Shown one piece after another: positions 40,801 through 49,800 of a DNA stretch of 64,000 nt (position 1 is its first letter; each line of letters opens with the position of its first letter). The stretch lies in assembly GCF_027887165.1 (NCBI RefSeq), contig NC_077233.1, forward strand, positions 229,796,872 through 229,860,871. The letters are read 5' to 3'. A model generated the notes under the pieces. That model was not told where the DNA came from, searched no databases, and saw only the letters and a program-made list of their open reading frames with translations. Both the position numbers and the translations under genes were made by a program. Source of the stretch: Monodelphis domestica. Lineage: Eukaryota > Chordata > Mammalia > Didelphimorphia > Didelphidae.

Positions 40801-43800
40801 ACCTTGACTTCCTGAGTGATTCTTGTTCCTGTCCTTTCATAAATCTTCTAAAAGAAGCTATCAAGAACACTGGATATTGCTTCTTCTGATTACTGTAATA
40901 TCTTTTACACTAATGCAACACAAACTATCTTGCTTTTATATCTTCCTCTCAAACCTACTTCCTTTTCCACTCATGCTTATCTTTTATGCATTTAATGTCT
41001 AAATGTCATCTCTGTTAATATATTTATATTATATGCATATATAATATAATATAGCCTATATTCATCTATGTTGTGTTCTTCCATTGCCCTTTGGGCAATC
41101 TGCCATTTTGACTCTTTGAAGGCTATATTGCCTCCTTATTTGAAGCCATATAACAGCAGTGGGAGAATATTAGTGTATAGGCTTTGAAATTTCTGCCCAA
41201 TTTTTCTAGATAAGGGAAAAATGTCTAATTTGAGTTGTCTGAAAATGGATGAATTTATCTCCTTAGTTAATTAGACAACAATGGGAAATAAAGTAGAGGG
41301 TGGCTGACTTTGTGGATAAATATACTAGACAGAGATTTAATTAGATAAAGGTTTTCTAAGGTCCTTTAATAGATTTTCAAGTATAGTTAAAATTTAGTCA
41401 GTTGGAGAAGAGGGGAATGGGCATTCCAGGAAGGAATCTGAAGACACAAGGAGATCACCAGTTGTAAATCTTAAAACTGCTCAAGCTCTACCTTAGAACA
41501 TTTGGTTAAGGCTATTCTCCATTTAAACAATGTAGGTACTTGATCAGGAATATATTGGGAACTTTAAAATTACTCCACCCATACTTAGGCATACTTTAGG
41601 GGAAGATAAAGTTGTAAAAACTCCTTAGTGAACAATGTAGGTACTTAACTCATACTTATAGTGAGGCCAAAAGCCCTTAAGCTAGGTCTATTTTTAGATC
41701 TAATACAAAAGGGTGCTAAGTACCTATGAAGGTCAAATTAATCACTAAAAGGTCAGGCAACTTGCAAGGGGCAAGCTTAGCAAAGAGGTGTGAAATTCTC
41801 CAAAGTTTTAGTCTACCCAGAGAAGGTGATAACAAGATGTGAATTAAGAAGGTGATAAGATGTGAATTAAGAATGGTCTGTCCTTTCGAAAACGTCTACT
41901 GTGATTGGTAGATGTGAAAATTTAGGGGAGGTGACATAGGAGAAAATTCTCTTTAAAAGGAGGTCAGAGGCCTCTGGACTGAGTTCAGCTTAGGAAACTG
42001 AATTGGAGTCTCTCCGTGGCTGAACTTAGTTGAGCTCAGGAGCTAAACTGGAGGGTCTCTCTGAACACTAGAGTTTTGCTTGGACAAAATCTTGTGGTGA
42101 GTGATTAAAGACTGACTTAGTTTTCTCTCTCAAAAGAAGGGCCTAGGCCATTGGCGTAGGCCCTAGTCTTCCTATTGTTTCCTCTTACTCTGTCTCTCCC
42201 TTTCCTTAATTCCTTCATTTATATTAATTAAAATTTCCATAAAACCCAGCTGACTTGGGTATTTCATATTTGGGAATTTTTCCCATTGGTGACCACTTAT
42301 TTTTGATATAAAATCGACACTAAAAATTATCTTTACAGTTTGGGCAATTCACAGTCTTGAAACCCATATTTTCATGGTCACAGTTTATGGCAACCACTCT
42401 TTTGTCTGTCACACAGTCTGGTTATCATAGAGGAGTGATGGCAAACCTTTCAGAGAAGGAATATTTTCACATATGAGGTGACAACTATGCCTGCAGGTAG
42501 CTCAAAATATAACTTTTTGATTGGTATAAGATCATAAGCTCAAGCTGCATTATTAGAAGATATTGTTACCTAACTCTTTATCACTTTTTCAGTAACCAAC
42601 ATTAGTATTCATCAGCCACTTCTGCCTGAATTTCAAACACTACAGTCTGAGGTCTGCTACCTATGCTGCAGATATTTCCCTAGGAGGAATACAATTTAGT
42701 AGTTCTGTCTCTCCACCTCCCCCTGCCCCACACTCCGGGAGGTTCAACAAGGTAAATTCTATTCAGACCATTAGGGTAAGATTGCTTTTATTTTACTGAT
42801 ATTTTTGCTCAGCTGCTTCCATAAATACCCCAGTACTTTCTTCCTATGAATCCAGACTTGTAAATGTGGTCTCCAACCCCATATATCTCAGGCAATCATA
42901 TCATTTTGGATCCTAGTAGTAGTATCTTACCGTCCTGATTTGACTGCTGATGCTAACGCCACTGAAGTATGCATTCCCACTGCTTATGGTTTCATCTCCA
43001 GTCAACATTTTGAATGTGGTAGATTTCCCGGCTCCATTGAAACCAAGTAGCCCAAAACATTCTCCTCTCATGATTGCTAGGGAAATGTTGTTCACAGCCA
43101 GAACAGGCACCTTCCGATAATATATCTGCAAAACCCCACAGATTATAAGACTAAAGAAATAATGCCTTTAAGTTAAGAACAGCAATTGTAGATCAGCATA
43201 TAAGAAACACTTCCATTTTTGAAGGTTAATTATACAAAAAAGGTATTTTTTATTTTTATTTTTATTTTACTTCTCTTCCCCCTAAAGGAACAACAGATGC
43301 AGATATCAAAGATCTGCTACAATGATATGCATTTTTAATGCCCCTGGCTAGTAGAGTCTAGGAAAACTCTGACCACCAACTAGCTTTACCTTCACGAGGT
43401 CTCTAATAACCAGTGGAATCTCCAGGGCTACCATTGCTTCTACAGGATAGTCTCTGACTTTCTTCCTCTCCTTTGTTACATCTTTATCTTCAATTATTCC
43501 TTTATTACGGTGCTGTTTCTATATTCCAAAGACAAAGAATAAAGTTGTGGATACCTTTCAGGCATCTTGGCAAAGCAAGTTAGCTGGTGAGAGACAGGTG
43601 TAGTAAAAAGTTTAAGGGGAGACATACATGAAGACAATACCAGTTTCCCAGTTCCTCAACTTACTCATTTCCCATAATATTTCTCCACACCATTGACCTG
43701 GAACTGGATAAAATCAGGAAACCACTGATTAGCTTTCATGTGGGTTCATGAAACCACTTTGGCTGATCCACTACAAATTTATGCTACATAATCTCAACTA

Positions 43801-46800
43801 GACTCACTGGATAGCAAGACAATCCTTGTATAGCTCCATAATCAATTGACTCTCCTGTCACTAGGGAGAACTTTTTATACTTCCTTAAGTTTCCCATCGT
43901 ACAAGGTCCTCCTTCTTGGAGGATCTTGCTTCATACCTCACTAAAAAAATGGGTGCCATTTGCTGAGAGCCCCCTCTACTCACTTCTAAATGCCTCCTGG
44001 ACATCAATCCACATCCCATCTTTTCTTAGCAGGTTGCCCTCTCCAATATCCCTACTCAGACAACTCATTTTCAATCTCTATCTACTGGCTTCTTTTCTGC
44101 TACCTAGAAATATGCCAAGGTGTTTCCTATCCTTAAAAAAGCCTGACCTGATCCAACCATCCCTGCTAGCTAACATCTCATTTCTACTTCTTGGCTCAAC
44201 TCCTGGAGAAATCCATCTAAATCCTTTCCTCTCTTGTTCAGTTGTTTCAGTCCTATAGCTTCTTTGGAGTTTTCTTGACAAAGATATTGGAGTGGTTTGC
44301 CACCTCCTTCTCCAACCCATTTTACAGATGGGGAAACTGAGACAAAGAGGGTAAAATGACTTGCCCAGGATCACATACCTAATAAGTATCTGAGGGCTAA
44401 TTTGAACTCATTTCTTCCAGACTACACGTTTGGCCATCTACTCACTGCTCCATCTAGCTGCCCAAGGTCGCTCCAAAACTCCCAGGCCCCATCCCTCTGA
44501 CTTGCTGAGGACTGTGGAAATGGATATGGTCCAGTGCGAGGTTCACACTCACTTCACCTATATTTTCTGCAGCCAGCAAGAGCTCCCCTAGGGCTCTGAA
44601 ATTGCCCTTCCTCTCACTCTCTTCTAAACCTAAGAATTCTGGCTTCCAACTTCATTTACTTGAAACCACTCCCTTCAGTTACAAATTGAATAGCCTTTTC
44701 TTGATCCTCATCCTTGATATCTCTTCATCACTGCTAATCAGCCTCTTCTGTGTACTCCCTCTTTATGCTTTGGTGACAATGTGCCTGCTTTGTTCTCTTC
44801 TTGCCTGTTTGACCACACCTTCTCTCCTTTTGCTGGACATCCTTTTTCCAGGTCAACCCATTAATCTTAGGTGTCCCTCAAGGGTCTATCCTGTGCCCTC
44901 TTCTCTTCTTCCTCTATTACTACCTTGCTTTGTTAGGTCATCACCTTCCACAGATTCAATTCTTCATCTCCATACTGATGATTCTAATATCTATTAATCC
45001 AGTATTTAGATTTCTTTTACCTCCCATCTTTCATCACTAACTCCTTATTGGACTCCTTGACCTAGATGTCCAGTAGGCATCTCAAAATCAACATATCCAA
45101 AATAGAACTTACTATCTTTATCTGAGCACTACTCACTTTCCCCATTGTCTCATGCCTGGACGAAGGGAAAGAGTCTTCTGAGTTGCCTCAAGTCTTTTCT
45201 CTCTCTGTTCTCTAAATCTGTCCATCACCCAGTTGCCCATGGGATCTTCCTTTAGGAAGGTCTAACCATATCCTCCCTATTGGTTAAGCTTCAGTGGCTC
45301 TAGGATCAAATATTAAACCCTGTTCAACTTTTAAAGTCCTTCACAACCTGGGCCATTCTTATCTTTTCAGTCTTCTTCATATATTCTATAATCCAACAAC
45401 ACCATGGCCTTCATCTTGTTCCTCACCCACAACATTCTGTCTGCTGGCTCCATGTCTTTTCACGTGACTATCCTTCATAATTAGATTGCTATCCCTCTTT
45501 GTTTCCTCTTTCTAGTTTCTCTGACTTCTTTTAAGACAGCCCAGATTCCACCTTCTGCAAGAGGCCTTCTTATGCCTCCCACTTATAATATATAGATCTT
45601 GTATGTATATATAGTTGTTTACATATTGTTTCTCCATTAGAATTTATTTCCTTGAGGTTGGAGATTATAGTTTTATGTATCCTAAATAATTAGCATAATA
45701 TCTTGCACATAGTAAAAGCTTAATAAATGTTTATTGTTGTTGCAGATGACAATGATAGATTTTCCATCTATTATCTCAGATCAGTATAAAATAAACTTTG
45801 TCCTCTAGGTCTGGAAACTGATCTCTTGTTTCCATGACCAGAGAATACCTATTCTTTTTCAGAAATGGAAATGTTATAGGCACACTAATAATTTTTAATA
45901 AAAATAAGTTATATGTCTCAGGAAAACAAAAAGACCTGGACCCCTGAGACTACTGACCTGAAGAAGGAACTTGAAAGTAATCTTCCCTACTGGATAGAGC
46001 CCCAGGTAGCTCCATAATTTAGAAGGAGTCCAAAAAGACAAGTCTTTTTCCTATGTAGGTCATGGATGACTACAAGAAATAAACTTTCTATCTAAATAAA
46101 TCAATAAGCTTGATCTTACAAGTTATACTATTGTATAACATGTGCCCCAATGAGGTCCATGGAATATTGGGTGATAAAAAGCAATAGGAAAGTATCTGCT
46201 GGTCTACCAGAGTAAAAAATTGACCAAGGTCAAGCCTTCTGGAATAGCTTCTATTTTCCTCCTCCTTGTGCGACCATAAACCTGGAGTATCACTTCTTCT
46301 AACTCACTTTCTTCTATGTTAAACAAGACTCATGTTTGCTTTTCTGGAAGGTCATTTGATGAAAGATGTTCAGCCAATCAAGGCTTCTAAAAAATGTCTA
46401 TGGACAATGGAGTTGCCTGAGCTGTCTTTGGTTGTTCCTTCCTGTGGCTTATCTTCCTCATTTCTCATAATAAGCCATAAAAGCAGTTTGCTTTTTTCAA
46501 TCTAGGTATCTAGAGTGCAACAAAAACTACAATGGGCATGAGGATACAATGAAGGTAGGTACAAAGCACTTATACACAATTACAAGTACATGGAATTTAT
46601 ACTGAGACCATTATAAGTTTCAGTTAGAGGTCCTTTGAATCTGGAGCCCTCATTGAAGTTCCCTTTCACCCTTTCTGTAACACACACGTGAGCACTTAAT
46701 TATGGACTCTTGTGCTAGTTGTGAGAGTAGGGAGAGACAGTTGGACATATTAACTTCTTTGAGCTTTAGTTTTGATTATTCAGGAAAACCCCTGACTGCT

Positions 46801-49800
46801 GGGATATGTGCAAGCCTCTCTTTCCACTTAATGGGGCTAGTACAATGGGAGCAAAAATTCCATATTCTGAGAAAAGTCTTATAGAAAATGTTATGTTCCT
46901 AAAAATCATAAGCTTAGTTACTTACCGAATACCAACCTCTGTAACAGTAAAAGAACATGAAGCGATCCAAAAGGTTTTTCAATCTCCAGGATTTGCTCTC
47001 AATAAGGAAAAGCACTAAAAGGAAAATAAGGCCTGAAACAGCCATTGCGATAATATATTTTCCAATCCCATTACCTATCAATGAATAAAAATTCTTCTCA
47101 TATGTAATACCTGAGGATAACAAAAAGAAATATTATCACAAATGTTTCCTCTAATTTTTTAAGTTATGATGATCATGTTTCATAAGCTATCTAAAACTAA
47201 GCAGGATAATGTAAGAAAGGAAAAATGTCAAGAGCATATTTAATAAAATGATAGTATGGCATAATGATAAATGTGCTAGACTTGGAAATTAGAAATGTAT
47301 TTTTATTCTAACTCAGATATTTGCCACAGGTAAGTAGTTTAACATCTCAGCATAGGGGTAATGATGACAAATTTCTATTAAATATCTCATGGGTCTGATA
47401 AGAAAATGCTTTTCAAATCTTAAGATGCAATATAAATGTGAATTTTTATCAACATTTGCCATAGTATTAAATGGTTAAAGGGCATAAATGATAAAGAATT
47501 AACTTAAATGTAATTAATATCACTTTTTTCATAATCTACTTTTCAGCTTTTCTTATTTGATTAATATGTTATCAATGTCAGCAGTATTCTCTGATGCTAT
47601 GTACAGTTTAATACTCATTTATCTTTCTTACACAAAAAGAAAGGTATATATTAAAAAAAACAACAACAGAAATGAAGATACTAGAACTTTCTCCTTAATA
47701 TCTGGGGCTCCTGGCTGAGTCATGGATTATATCCTAACCCAGAGATCTGGTTATTTCCTCCTTAGTGTCTGTGACTCTTGCTTCAGTTTCCCTTGGCTCT
47801 CCACCATTCCCCTCATTGCCAAGTTAAGCCTTATGCTTAATATTGTGAAAGTTAAAATGTGACAGATAATGGCTATTTCCTCACTGACTGGCCTCTTATC
47901 TCTTCTGTGGAAACCTCTAAGTCCCATAAAAAAGTTGTAAAGGGATTGGGACAATTACAAAATCAGAGATAGTGAAACTCTAATTAGAATGATTGGTAAC
48001 ATTCTTTCTGAACCTCTTAGGTGAAAGGATATTGACTCACTCTTCTGTGATGAGAAAAATGATGGGCACCATTTATACAAGTTCCGACATTATCCAAGGA
48101 ACAGGTTAAGGGAAAAAATATCTCGAGAGGAGACATAGCTTCTGAGAAAAGTGGGAACCCTTTTTAAAGAAGAGCCTTTTGGGAGTGGTGTGTGTGTGTG
48201 ATGGAGAACAGTGCTATTAAAAGCAGAAAAGGCCACTAAGCTGTACATAAAGATTCCAACAGGCCGCATATTAACTTAGTTTTAAAGTGTAATGTTTTAT
48301 TTGTTTGGTTAAATATTTCCCAAGTATATTTTAATTTGACTTGGGCAACAATTACTAGTATTCCTGACAGCTGTCTGACACCTCTGTGTTAGAATATAAT
48401 GTAAGACTTTTTAGATGTACCCTTCTACATATGTACACAGATTTGTTGGTTAACTGAAGTAGGGGAATGGAATGCCACTGTGGAGCCCAAAGAGTGAAGA
48501 TAATTTTCTCAACCATTTTTATAACTTTCTAGTTAGTCTAAGCCTCTGCTTCCCTCAAAATTCCAAACAGGTACTTCTAACAAGTCATCTACCACCTTCA
48601 GTAAGCAAATAAAAAAAAAAAAAAACAGGCAGAGGCCAAATATTCTCTGGGGCCATAACACTATTGTTAGAGTTCTTCATTTAACTTAATGATACTCTTC
48701 TTGTTGGCAATGAATTCCTACTCCTTTTTATCTTGTTGTTTTGACTTCTGTCCCACCATCTTCAAGCCAGTTCTTATCTCAGTTAGTCAGTCTCTCTGTG
48801 CCTTTGTCCATGTTTTTTGTACTCCATAGGCATGCAATTTGTAGCTATCATTTCTTGTTCTGATCCTTCTTCCATTTCCCCGATTACACTGACTAGGCTT
48901 GTTTTAGGAACTCTTAAGTCCAACCAAAATGCCTTTCTTGCTGTTTCTTTTATGACTCTACTTGACTTTGCAAGACCTCATGTCTCGAATGCGTTCTTTT
49001 TTCTTTCCAAACTCAGCTCAAACTCTACATTTTACACGAAGCCTTTCTTGATTTTCCCAGTTGCTAGGAACATTTCCCCTTCAAACTAAATTATATTTGT
49101 GTATATTTTTAGTATGTACTTATATGTGTATAATTTATTTCTCTTATTAGAATATAAAACTACTTGAGGGCAAGAAAAGTTTCATTTTTGTCTTTGTATC
49201 CCTAGCATCTATGACAGTGCCTGGAACATTGTAGGTGCTTAATAAGTGCTTGTTTGATTCATTACTTGCCTATTACTTTTAGTCATGCTTTCTGCTTTTC
49301 ACCACCTTTGGCTAATTAACTAGAATCTGACCTGGACTTATGGTACTCATAGTTATCCCTACATTTGATGTTCATACCTTCAATAAGCATCATAGAATAA
49401 TGGAATCATAGCTTTAGAGGTGGAAGAGATCTTAAAGGTCATTGAGCCCAATCTTCTTATTTTAGAGATGAGAAATTGAGATCTAGAGAGGCTAACTGAC
49501 TTGCCAGAAGATATTAAGTATCTGAAGAGGGATTTGAACTCCACATCTATCATTCTATCCCCTATATATCATGTTGCCTCGTAGAACCCTAGTTTGCCAA
49601 TTAGACTTATACTGATTATTTATTGATTAAACTATTCTTACCTGCCTATCTTGTTGCCACTCATGGCCTAATACAATAATTTTCAACTATACATAGATGA
49701 ATAGTAGCTATACATGGAATATTTTAGGTTATGGGCTTGCATGCATAAGTAACATTGCTCACAGTTCCCTTTCTTCCATCCCCTCTCGCCCTACCTCATC